NCBI GenBank assembly: GCA_022825925.1 | Contig: JAJDVW010000105.1 | Span: forward strand, 26,624-90,623 | Origin: Pseudomonadales bacterium | GTDB taxonomy: Bacteria; Pseudomonadota; Gammaproteobacteria; Pseudomonadales; Azotimanducaceae | DNA length: 64,000 nucleotides | Reading direction: 5' to 3' | Shown here: one piece after another, positions 45,402-52,488 of the stretch | How the letters are laid out: the number at the start of each line of letters is the position of its first letter | How positions within the stretch are numbered: the stretch's first letter is position 1 | The notes under the pieces: generated by a model | Seen by the model: the letters and a program-made list of their open reading frames with translations, nothing else | What the model was told of the DNA's origin: nothing | Databases searched by the model: none | Translations under genes and position numbers: made by a program

Positions 45402-45537
45402 CAGCGAGTGGTCGAGATGCTCGGGGCGGCAGTCCCACACACGGGCGTGCAACGCGAGATCGTGGCTCCGGCCGACGACGTTCGACGGGTCGATCTGGAC
45501 CAGGCCCGACTGGTGCAGCCCTGCGGGCGCCGGTACG
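45402..45537 (-). repeat. Duplicated fragment of the ycaQ-like gene
   Basis: About 136 bp matches 44072-44212 in the same orientation with scattered differences. On the minus strand it encodes HARVWDCRPEHLDH, as in the intact gene (HARVWDYRPEHLDH). It abuts the truncated PIN gene. The sequence differences mean it is an old copy or comes from a paralogue rather than being an assembly artefact. Confidence 0.8.
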
Positions 45538-45545
45538 TCGGTGGT

Positions 45546-46154
45546 TCAGAACACCGGATCAAGCGCCAGCAGCAGCCGTTCACCAACTCCATGGGGAGAT
45601 CGGTGAACGACCCCGCCAAAGCCATCGTGCCACGCCCCACCCTTCAGCAACGACCAGTGGCCCGTGGTCAGTCGCCGGATCTGCCCGTTCGCCTGGACCG
45701 GAGGCGCCGCGGTTTCGAGATCGGCGAAGACGTCCCAATCGACATCGCTGTTGGGAATCCACTCTGTGCCGACTCCGCTGAGCGTGATCAACATACGGCA
45801 AGGCACGTAGTCCGCGTGAAATCGCGGGCACACGGGAGCGCTCAGCGTCTCGAGTCGAACACCGACCCGTGCGCAGTCCATGAGCTCGCCCAAGATCTCG
45901 CTGGCCTCGGCGATCTGATCGCGCAGCGCGGCATGCACGTCGGCGTCGACTGTCCCCGGCAGCTCATTCGCCGGGGCTTCGGGATCGTCCGCGGCCTGGA
46001 CCCAACGCAACTGCGGCACCTGACGCGATCGGATCAAGCGCTTTGACAAGGCTTCGCAAGCGCTCGCTTGCGGGCGTGCCACGCTGACGATTTCCACATC
46101 CTCATCGTAGATCGCGGCAAAGTCGCCCAGTTGACCGCTGATCACCTGTCGCAT
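45546..46154 (-). CDS. DUF1826-domain protein
   Basis: 202 residues. The core AEASEILGELMDCARVGVRL, then SAPVCPRFHADYVPCRMLIT and LSGVGTEWIPNSDVDW, matches DUF1826. It holds conserved Cys/His residues that could bind zinc. Members are often in Zur regulons; a Zur-type box lies 55 bp upstream of the start chosen here. ATG 46154 follows GGGAGGCAG; longer frames would cross the operator. Function unknown; a zinc-sparing or zinc-handling role is inferred from regulation. Confidence 0.85.
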   Translation of the reverse strand: MRQVISGQLGDFAAIYDEDVEIVSVARPQASACEALSKRLIRSRQVPQLRWVQAADDPEAPANELPGTVDADVHAALRDQIAEASEILGELMDCARVGVRLETLSAPVCPRFHADYVPCRMLITLSGVGTEWIPNSDVDWDVFADLETAAPPVQANGQIRRLTTGHWSLLKGGAWHDGFGGVVHRSPHGVGERLLLALDPVF

Positions 46155-46208
46155 CCGAGGTCTGCCTCCCACGTGCACCCGATGGTCGCCGGGCAGGCCC
46201 CAAACGAC

Positions 46209-46227
46209 TGTTACGTTATAACATTTC
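46209..46227 (-). promoter_or_regulatory. Zur-type operator
   Basis: On the minus strand GAAATGTTATAACGTAACA matches the first 11 bases of the proteobacterial Zur consensus exactly (GAAATGTTATA) and keeps partial dyad symmetry. It precedes the DUF1826 gene. The match predicts derepression in zinc shortage. Confidence 0.7.
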
Positions 46228-46346
46228 TCCTCCGAGGATTGTCTATCCCGCCCGGTTCCGCACGAGTGCACTTCCACCCGAGCGTCTTCGGGGGTGGGCG
46301 GCGCGGCAGACTACCGAACAGGATTGCCCCGGGCGCGCCCTGTGTG

Positions 46347-46390
46347 GTGGTGGAGCCCGTCCACCGATACGGGGTTTTCGGCAGACTCTT
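46347..46390 (-). repeat. Attachment-like site, copy 1
   Basis: The arm GGTGGA...TCCACC followed by GGGGTTTTCGGCAGA (46371-46385) recurs at 52331-52369. On the minus strand it ends in CTCCACCA, as a tRNA or tmRNA 3' end does. It is followed at once by a fragment of an integrase gene, which supports an att site of a decayed element. Confidence 0.6.
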
Positions 46391-46404
46391 GCCGCGCCTC
46401 GAAG

Positions 46405-46485
46405 GAGGCCCGCCGAGCAGTCATAGCAAATCGCAGGGCGGTCGCACAGGGACGCAACCCGCTCGCCGGAGGCGTGCCAACCTTC
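46405..46485 (+). pseudogene. Integrase gene fragment
   Basis: 81 bp match 52699-52779 of the intact integrase with about five mismatches, encoding EARRAVIANRRAVAQGR. Both the start and the catalytic C-terminus are missing. It is the relic of a second copy of the P4-type integrase next to att copy 1. Confidence 0.85.
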
Positions 46486-46719
46486 CCGAAGACGGCATCT
46501 TTCCACGGGATCGCCACGGAGACCCTACCGCAACGCCCCGTCACTCGGACGCCCCGTCTCCGAAAACGCGACCTAGATGCCGAACGAGACCACTCTGCGA
46601 GCGCCCCCTCCGTCACTGGTAGCCGCCAGCTCTATACTGTATGTTCGATCAGTTCAAGGGTGGCTCACCCAGTGCCACGCCTTGGTCACACCGACCCAAC
46701 ATGCAGCGAGGCATTCGGA

Positions 46720-47631
46720 ATGGCCCGTAGAGTCAGCCCTTCACAGCTGCGCAGCCAACTGCGTCAAGCTCAAGCTAAACGCAAGCAGGCCATCGACAGG
46801 TACAACCAGGCGGTCAGGACCTATAACCAGAAGGTCAGGTCAGCCGTCAACCAATACAACGCCAAGGTCCGAGCGCACAACAGCCGAGTCCGCGCCAATC
46901 GCAGCCGTCTGCGCCAAGAACTCGACAAACTGGCACGCGCGGCGTCGAGACCCACACGGAGGACGACCCTTCGAACGTCCGTCGAGACCGTCCATCGCAC
47001 ATACGTGCGTCTCGAATCCGCGGCCGAGACGCGCCAATACGGCGACCACTACAACCAAATCCTCGACCTCTCTGAGCGAGAGGCAGCTAACAGCGCTAGC
47101 GTGATGAACGCCATATTGGGGAATCCGGAGCCCTCAGGCGGCGATGAGAATGTCCGGTCGACCACGCTAGATCCGATCCTGACATTGATCAGTGCCGACC
47201 TGCCCGACCGTTGGCACGGCGCACTTTTTTCCTTGAACCCCAACAATCCGGACGCTGCCCGCCACTTCTGCACCAGCGCGCGCGAGATTCTCACGCGCAT
47301 CCTCGACTCATGCGCGCCCAATCGCACCGTGTTGGCTGAGATGCCTGACTGCGACAAGGTGCGCGAGGGCACTCCCACTCGCAGATCGAAGATTCGCTTC
47401 TTCTTGCACCACGGCAACATGGCCGAAAAGCCCTTGGAGGACTTCGTCGAAGAGGACATGAAGAACGTCCTGCAGCTGTTCCGGGAGTTCAACGACGGCA
47501 CTCACGGCACCGCCGGTCGCTTCTCACTCGACCAACTCTCGGCGATCAAGACACGCGTAGAGGACGCTGTAGAGTTTCTGTGGAGCATCATCCCCAACGA
47601 CCTACGCGACCCGGCCAACCGAGGCGCCTGA
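46720..47631 (+). CDS. Predicted pPIWI-associating nuclease-like protein
   Basis: 303 residues. The N-terminal third is a basic coiled coil of repeats (RYNQAVRTYNQKV, QYNAKVRAHNSRVRANR); the C-terminal two thirds contain DRWHGALFSLNPNNPDAARH, FCTSAREILTRILD and FVEEDMKNVLQLFREFNDGT. This layout agrees with the predicted pPIWI-associating nuclease family known from defence-gene surveys. No pPIWI or DinG-type helicase is in the window, so it either acts alone or with the neighbouring minus-strand genes. ATG 46720; the upstream frame is att and integrase DNA. Confidence 0.6.
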   Translation: MARRVSPSQLRSQLRQAQAKRKQAIDRYNQAVRTYNQKVRSAVNQYNAKVRAHNSRVRANRSRLRQELDKLARAASRPTRRTTLRTSVETVHRTYVRLESAAETRQYGDHYNQILDLSEREAANSASVMNAILGNPEPSGGDENVRSTTLDPILTLISADLPDRWHGALFSLNPNNPDAARHFCTSAREILTRILDSCAPNRTVLAEMPDCDKVREGTPTRRSKIRFFLHHGNMAEKPLEDFVEEDMKNVLQLFREFNDGTHGTAGRFSLDQLSAIKTRVEDAVEFLWSIIPNDLRDPANRGA

Positions 47632-47932
47632 ACTGCGGGAGCAAGCCGAAACCACGTTCGAGACCGCGACCGGCTCCGACGTCAATCCCGTCTCGATCGC
47701 GCGGCCTACCTTCCTCGACTCTCTCGCCAACGCAATCGGGCCCAACCCTGAGCTGAAGGGTATCCCGCTCTCCGCGTCGGGCCCCAAAGTGCCGCTGATC
47801 CCGGCGGACGCCGACCTCTCGAAGCTGCCTCACGCGGTTCTCGAAGCGGAAGCCGGCTCGCACGTCGGCTCAAGCGTTCAGCGTCCAGCGCCGCGTGTGG
47901 TGGAGTTGGGGCTCGCGCGCTTGGCGACATAG
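47573..47932 (+). pseudogene. Orphan open frame, probable gene remnant
   Basis: The frame from 47573 to TAG 47930 has no ATG/GTG/TTG before its last codons, yet from about 47609 it reads like ordinary protein: PELREQAETTFETATGSDVN, then NPELKGIPLSASGPKVPLIP and ADADLSKLPHAVLEAEAG. It overlaps the 3' end of the nuclease gene. It may be the tail of a gene fused or deleted upstream, or a gene with a lost start. Family not recognised. Confidence 0.35.
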
Positions 47933-48085
47933 CAGTACGGCGATGGCGATGCCTCCGGCAGCAACCGCCAGCACGGGAAGGACAACGGCCACAGCCAAGC
48001 CGCTGACACCACCGAGGACGCAACCGATCCAGAACCCGCGACGGAATCCTGAGCGAGCGGTGTTTCTGCAAGCGGGGTCGGGCAT
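47870..48085 (-). CDS. Small two-helix membrane protein, uncertain
   Basis: 71 residues with a strongly hydrophobic middle, GFWIGCVLGGVSGLAVAVVL then PVLAVAAGGIAIAVLLC, and a basic tail. It overlaps the orphan frame on the other strand, so only one of the two may be real. No good ribosome site. A degenerate similar stretch (WVGCLVGF) lies on the same strand near 48505-48540, which suggests decayed copies. Confidence 0.35.
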   Translation of the reverse strand: MPDPACRNTARSGFRRGFWIGCVLGGVSGLAVAVVLPVLAVAAGGIAIAVLLCRQAREPQLHHTRRWTLNA

Positions 48086-48615
48086 GCGCGTACTCTTGGT
48101 CCGTTATCGAGTTGTGAAGCGCGGGCGCGCTGTCTCACCTTGCCAACGATATGCCCAGGGTGATGAACCCGGACTGAACCAAGCCGCTCCCTGTCCCCGT
48201 CTTGCGGCTGCGCTGCCTGCGCGTGGCCATCTCAGACGAGGGGTGGTCGCCACGCATGCTCAGGCTGTCCTCAACGGTATCTCGCCCCCAGCCAGCTCCG
48301 CGCCTCACAACCGCTTGACGACCTTGAAACACTAGAGCAGGGTTTCAGATGGAGGCTTTGGGACGCTTCGGCGCTTCATTGCCTTTTCTCTCCTACCGCT
48401 AGTCGTTCAACCGTTCCGGCAGCGTGCGCCTACACGGCGCGACAACCACTTGCAACGCCGAGAGCAGCCCCAACCGCGTCCGAAAGGACGGAACAGGCCG
48501 AGCCGGGGACGGAATCCGACGAGGCAACCGACCCAGATCCCCCGACGGGACTTCCAGGCCTCGGCCCCCAACCGTCGGCCTTCGCTTGCGCCTGCAACGT
48601 CCGGCCAATGGGCCG
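48086..48615. other. Non-coding stretch
   Basis: 530 bp with no frame that has both a ribosome site and protein-like composition. It holds a degenerate second copy of part of the small membrane gene (near 48505-48540). Otherwise nothing is seen. Confidence 0.5.
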
Positions 48616-49735
48616 CTACGGCGGCAGGCCCTTGTACACGTCTCCGCGTGAACCGAAACGCAGCAGCCGAATAACGCCCCGCGCTCCATCCGGCTCGTAC
48701 ACCAACCGGTCTTCGCCAACCCGATACCTCCAGAGCCGTCCGCCGTGCCCTTCGAGACGCCTGACCCCCGGGTTCCTCCGCGACGTGGGCGCTCGGCAGA
48801 TCTCCACGACGGCTCTGACGATCGTCCCGAAATCTCGTCTGCCACGGCTTTTGACGTCGGCGTAGAAACGCGACCCCATGTCGAAAACCCAGAGGCCCTT
48901 GCCCGCGTCAACACTGCTTCCCGAGGGACCAGGGAGCGCCCCGCGCAGGACCTCCTCGGCCTGGTGCGGCTGCCACACTTCCCGCGGATAGCCGCTCGGC
49001 GGCTCGGGGTTCGCGTGCAGCGAGCACGTCCCGATCCGACGACCTTCCCCCTCCAGCACGAAGAGCTCCTCCGCGTCCATCGACAGGAGTTGCTGGAACA
49101 CGCCGCCGAACGACGTCAGCGCGTATTCGCCCGCCGCAGCGGTGTCGAAGCAATGGATGACGCCCGCGTGGGTGCCGACCGTTTGCCAGTCGATCAGCCT
49201 TCTGTACGCCTCCATGGCCGTCAGGTCGACCACGCACGCGATCCCGTTTCGCTGCACGTAGCCGCACAGCATGTCGGTCAGCAGGGAGTCCGCCTGCCAG
49301 ATCTCCGCCACGTCCGGAGTCAAGGGGCAGCTATAGAGTTGTATCGGCTCACCTGCGAGCAGCATGCCGTACAGGCCGGACAACACCAAAGTCCGCCTCT
49401 CGGCCTTGCACCGCTGTCGGCTGTCGGCGTCCAACGTCAGGAAGAAACGCCCCCTGTACCTGTCGACCGCCGGCATGAACTCGACCCGCCGAGTGCCGCC
49501 GAAGTCGGGGCCCCGCGCCAGCGCCCGGTTGTGGGGATGGTCCGCCAGACGTACCCCTGCCAATCCGTGTCGCCGCCACCCTTCACCCATTCGCGCGCCG
49601 CGTTGCGGCGGTCTGACAGCACCTCGACCTGGTGTTGTTCCAGGCTCCCGAGGATCCCGCGCCGCCTTCGTAATCGGGGACGCCGCCCGCCGCCTTGGTC
49701 AGCGAACACGCGGTCACAAACAACGGCGCAGACAC
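48616..49735 (-). pseudogene. YaaA-like protein fused to a RelE-like domain, with two frameshifts
   Basis: Three frames together make one protein. From GTG 49735: VSAPLFVTACSLTKAAGGVP. After a shift near 49660: ILGSLEQHQVEVLSDRRNAA and REWVKGGGDTDW. After a second shift in a C-run at 49554-49557: NRALARGPDFGGTRRVEF, YRGRFFLTL, LVLSGLYGMLLAGEPIQLYS. This is the YaaA/DUF328-like plan. The last 80 residues (RRLEGHGGRLWRYRVGEDRL, LLRFGSRGDVYKGL) look like a RelE-type fold. Both shifts act as single-base losses. The last frame alone (48616-49590) is open. It is last in the minus-strand operon. Confidence 0.65.
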
Positions 49736-49859
49736 GTCCTCGTGCAACCTTCAATACTTCAAAGCTCGGATCATGAGGGCCGGCCTGATCGGCCGCAAAC
49801 CGGGTTCGTCTCCGTTTCGGCGCCAGGGGACACCACCGACCGGAGCGAGCCATATGCTG

Positions 49860-50588
49860 CTAGGCGATGCGAGCGCCCTCTACTCGCCTCGCCACGACAT
49901 CGAGGAAAGACGGGGAGTAGCACTCGTCCACGTGCCGGTTGTTCCACAGGCCCGAACGCCGTACCGGTTCGCGGTCGCTGGAAGCCCCCAGCCAACCGGG
50001 CGACGCCGGATCCGCCGCCGGTTCGCGAGAGCTGCTCAGCAGAGCGATCGCGTTGCGCTCGACGAGACCGCGCTCGCTCGACGGGCCCGGCTCGTCGCCG
50101 ATGTCCAACCACAGAAACGGCATCCCGCCCACGTAACGGCTGACGCGCAACTCCAGGTCCGCTTCGGCTGACTTCACATCCGCGCGGTCGATGCCGAGCC
50201 GTCTCGCCGCAGCGCCGGCGTCGGCTCCGACGCCCCAGGACACGGGCAGCGGGGTGACGTCCTGGCGTGCAAGCGCCACCCCGACGAGCAGGCGGAAGAT
50301 CGATCCCCGATGGTTGCCGCCCCCGCCTTCCACGCCACGATGCTGCGACAGCCTTTGCCACAGCGTGCTCCGGCTTCCAGCGGCAAGCGCATGAGTTCCT
50401 ATGCGGACGACCCGCCGTCCTTCACCGGCCCCCGAACGCGGTTCGCCCGCTTCAAAGAAGAAGTACACGCCGCGCCGGGGCCAGTCCATTCGCCCGTTGC
50501 ACTCGCTCAGCCGGCGCACCCCTCCGACTCTCGCCTCGAGCCGCTCAAGCAGTCGATAGAACCGGGCGGTATCGGCGACTCTATCCAC
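49860..50588 (-). CDS. GIY-YIG-like nuclease family protein
   Basis: About 242 residues. WPRRGVYFFFEAGE and RVVRIGTHAL match the two beta-strands of a GIY-YIG core (here GVY and RIG), followed by STLWQRLSQHRG with the catalytic Arg, GNHRGSIFRLLVG, and a late SERGLVERNAIALLS carrying Glu and Asn. It probably cuts DNA. GTG 50588 overlaps the DUF6884 stop by 8 nt; TTG 50612 is an alternative. It lies between the DUF6884 and YaaA-like genes in one operon. Confidence 0.7.
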   Translation of the reverse strand: MDRVADTARFYRLLERLEARVGGVRRLSECNGRMDWPRRGVYFFFEAGEPRSGAGEGRRVVRIGTHALAAGSRSTLWQRLSQHRGVEGGGGNHRGSIFRLLVGVALARQDVTPLPVSWGVGADAGAAARRLGIDRADVKSAEADLELRVSRYVGGMPFLWLDIGDEPGPSSERGLVERNAIALLSSSREPAADPASPGWLGASSDREPVRRSGLWNNRHVDECYSPSFLDVVARRVEGARIA

Positions 50589-51324
50589 GCAGGCGCGCCC
50601 CGAGCCACGCAAGCTGCCGTCCCTGGCTGAGCCCCCTCATCGGCACGTCGAGCGCGACGCCCCGGCTCCTCAACGCCGGCTCGAGGAACTCGCGATAACG
50701 TTCACCGGCGAGGAACACCACGGTGTCCGCATCGGCGAGGCACGGCTCAAGCGCCTCGAGCACGTTGCCTGCCCATGTGCTCCGCTCCACCTTCCGCATC
50801 GTGATCAGGGTCTTCTCGTAAGGCCGGACTACGTCCTCGGGATCGACGAGACCGTACTTGGCGGACAGGATGCGCCACGCGCCGCCTTCGCGTTCGACGT
50901 AGGCTCGCGCCTTCCGGAACCAGTCCGAGACATAGAGGTCCTTCGCCTTGGCAGGCTGCGGCAGCTTGGTCTTCACGCACGACACGAGGAACAGCCGCCG
51001 CCCAACGGCACTGGCGTCAACCGCCTCTGCGGAATCAACCCGGGAAGCCGCGGGTCCCGGCGGCTTCGCCGTGCGCAGTCGAGACTGTGCGGCGGTACCA
51101 GCGCGACGGGGGACCACGTTCCCGGCGCGCGGTTCCACTCGGTAGCGGAACAGCGTCGACGCCAATGCGCTGCACACCGCTGGAACGCGGCAAGTCAAAC
51201 CCAGGTTCCGGTGCACATCGCCGGCCCGAATGGTCACGGTTCGCTCCTGAGCCAGCCGCGCAGGCTCAACGTAATGGTCGAGTGCGTACCGCCGAATCCG
51301 CTCTGCCAGGGACGCCTCAGGCAT
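50581..51324 (-). CDS. DUF6884 (YaaA-related) domain protein with an N-terminal winged-helix-like part
   Basis: 247 residues. The C-terminal half is a DUF6884 domain: RRLFLVSCVKTKLPQPAKAK, DLYVSDWFRKARAYVE, WRILSAKYGLVDPEDVVRPY. The Cys and Lys of SCVKTK are typical. The N-terminal 70 residues (RYALDHYVEPARLAQERTVT, IRAGDVHRNLG, VPAVCSALAS) resemble a small DNA-binding helical domain. The YaaA-like fold is repeated in the last gene of this operon. Enzymatic role unknown; base or nucleotide handling is plausible. Confidence 0.75.
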   Translation of the reverse strand: MPEASLAERIRRYALDHYVEPARLAQERTVTIRAGDVHRNLGLTCRVPAVCSALASTLFRYRVEPRAGNVVPRRAGTAAQSRLRTAKPPGPAASRVDSAEAVDASAVGRRLFLVSCVKTKLPQPAKAKDLYVSDWFRKARAYVEREGGAWRILSAKYGLVDPEDVVRPYEKTLITMRKVERSTWAGNVLEALEPCLADADTVVFLAGERYREFLEPALRSRGVALDVPMRGLSQGRQLAWLGARLRG

Positions 51325-51416
51325 GGCCAGCGTCCTCCCTCCTATCCCCAGGCGCCACCATCAATCCGCGCGACGACCGACCGACCGGAACCACGCCCAT
51401 TCTCTTACATGCAAAG

Positions 51417-52136
51417 TCAGATCCACCTGGGGCACACCTGGGTCAACGGACAGGGAACGCAGTCCGGTTCTGTGGCGTGGCACCATTGCTGCCCGATCCG
51501 CCACGCCGGCCAGTCCAGTTGGCCCGGGAACCCCGGATTCAGCCGCCGGCCAGCCCGAATCGCTTCGCTCGCGGAGTCGCCTTCCACGAGCCCGGCGCGA
51601 CGGAACACGCGCATGAGATGGACATCCGGCTTCACGTCTATCTGCCGCTCCTGCCCCCTGAAGCAGCCGAAGTCGTCCCGGAGGATCCGTGTCGCCATGG
51701 CAGCGATCCCGGCCCCGAGCCCATGAATCTCCTGCAGCGTCTTCTCCACCTCCGCCCGAGAAGCGTTGCTCCAGATGCCGTCAGCGGCTCCGCCGAACCG
51801 GTCGCAGACCAGGCGCGAAGCATCGGACACGGTTCTCGCGCCTGTCTTCGTGCCGTACCTCGGACGGACAGGCAAGCCGTCAGGCAATTCGATCAGTTCC
51901 GTTTCGCTCATGGATGCGAGCCGCGCGGGATCCAGACAGCCTGCGTGATCGATCTCTACCGGATTCCGCCATGCCTTCTGCCAGGGCATGCCCCGATCGA
52001 AAGCCACGGCGAGAAGGAACGCCAACGGGTTGCTTCGGACGAGGCGCTCCGTCTCCGGGTCCAACGCGCTCCAGTCGGAGACGCCTCGAGACTCGCCGAA
52101 TTCCTTGAGTCGCTCTACGACCGCCCTGGCTTCCAT
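51417..52136 (-). CDS. EndoIII-like HhH-GPD protein with Fe-S loop
   Basis: 239 residues. LQEIHGLGAGIAAMATRIL is a helix-hairpin-helix, but the catalytic Lys of EndoIII is absent. DVKPDVHLMRVFRRAGL places the conserved Asp. The C-terminal WCHATEPDCVPCPLTQVCP has C-x6-C-x2-C-x5-C spacing, the [4Fe-4S] loop of EndoIII/MutY. It may bind or cleave modified DNA. ATG 52136 is preferred, with AAGGAG 13 nt upstream. It is first in the minus-strand operon of four genes and starts about 200 bp from att copy 2. Confidence 0.8.
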   Translation of the reverse strand: MEARAVVERLKEFGESRGVSDWSALDPETERLVRSNPLAFLLAVAFDRGMPWQKAWRNPVEIDHAGCLDPARLASMSETELIELPDGLPVRPRYGTKTGARTVSDASRLVCDRFGGAADGIWSNASRAEVEKTLQEIHGLGAGIAAMATRILRDDFGCFRGQERQIDVKPDVHLMRVFRRAGLVEGDSASEAIRAGRRLNPGFPGQLDWPAWRIGQQWCHATEPDCVPCPLTQVCPRWI

Positions 52137-52329
52137 CGTCCGACGCGTGCTCCTTACCAACCGAGCCGCCAGTCGTGCTCGGAATTGCGACTGGCCCTTC
52201 CGTAGTCACGGATTACGGGAGCGTGCAACCGGCGTCGGAGGGCATCCGTGGCAGAGTTTAAGACGCAGGAATCCAAGGACCTCTCGGACCCCTAAAGCTT
52301 CAACCAAAACAAATACTTAAGAAACGTAC

Positions 52330-52371
52330 TGGTGGAGGCGGCGTCCACCACTATGGGGTTTTCGGCAGATT
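52330..52371 (-). repeat. Attachment-like site, copy 2, with tmRNA 3'-end match
   Basis: TGGTGGAGGCGGCG at 52330-52343 is the exact complement of CGCCGCCTCCACCA, the common 3' end of tmRNA (ssrA). It is followed by TCCACCACTATGGGGTTTTC and GGCAGA, shared with copy 1. Only 14 nt of the tmRNA are here. An integrase gene follows 118 bp later, as expected for an ssrA-targeted island. Confidence 0.65.
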
Positions 52372-52400
52372 CTCAACGCCTCTCAAAGTTCACTTAACGT

Positions 52401-52474
52401 ACTGATAACTTACCTATTTTTCAATCTTGACGTTTCATACCGATTGGCTTAGGCTCACACAATAACTGATAACT
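52401..52474 (+). promoter_or_regulatory. Integrase promoter and direct repeats
   Basis: An AT-rich block in GC-rich DNA. It holds TTGACG (52427-52432), 17 nt, TAGGCT (52450-52455) as a promoter for the integrase gene. The 10-mer ACTGATAACT occurs at 52401-52410 and 52465-52474, flanking the promoter, and could be an integrase arm site or operator. Confidence 0.5.
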
Positions 52475-52488
52475 CAAGTGATTACCCG

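Noticed and set aside
45402-46046. Extension of the PIN toxin to 264 codons
   Set aside because: Beyond codon 50 it reads antisense to a ycaQ-like fragment and then antisense to the DUF1826 gene.
47588-47863. Minus-strand frame of 91 codons
   Set aside because: Opposite the protein-like orphan frame and with less natural composition.
52330-52343. A tmRNA gene
   Set aside because: Only the last 14 nt match; the rest of the tmRNA is absent and the integrase gene occupies the place where it would lie.
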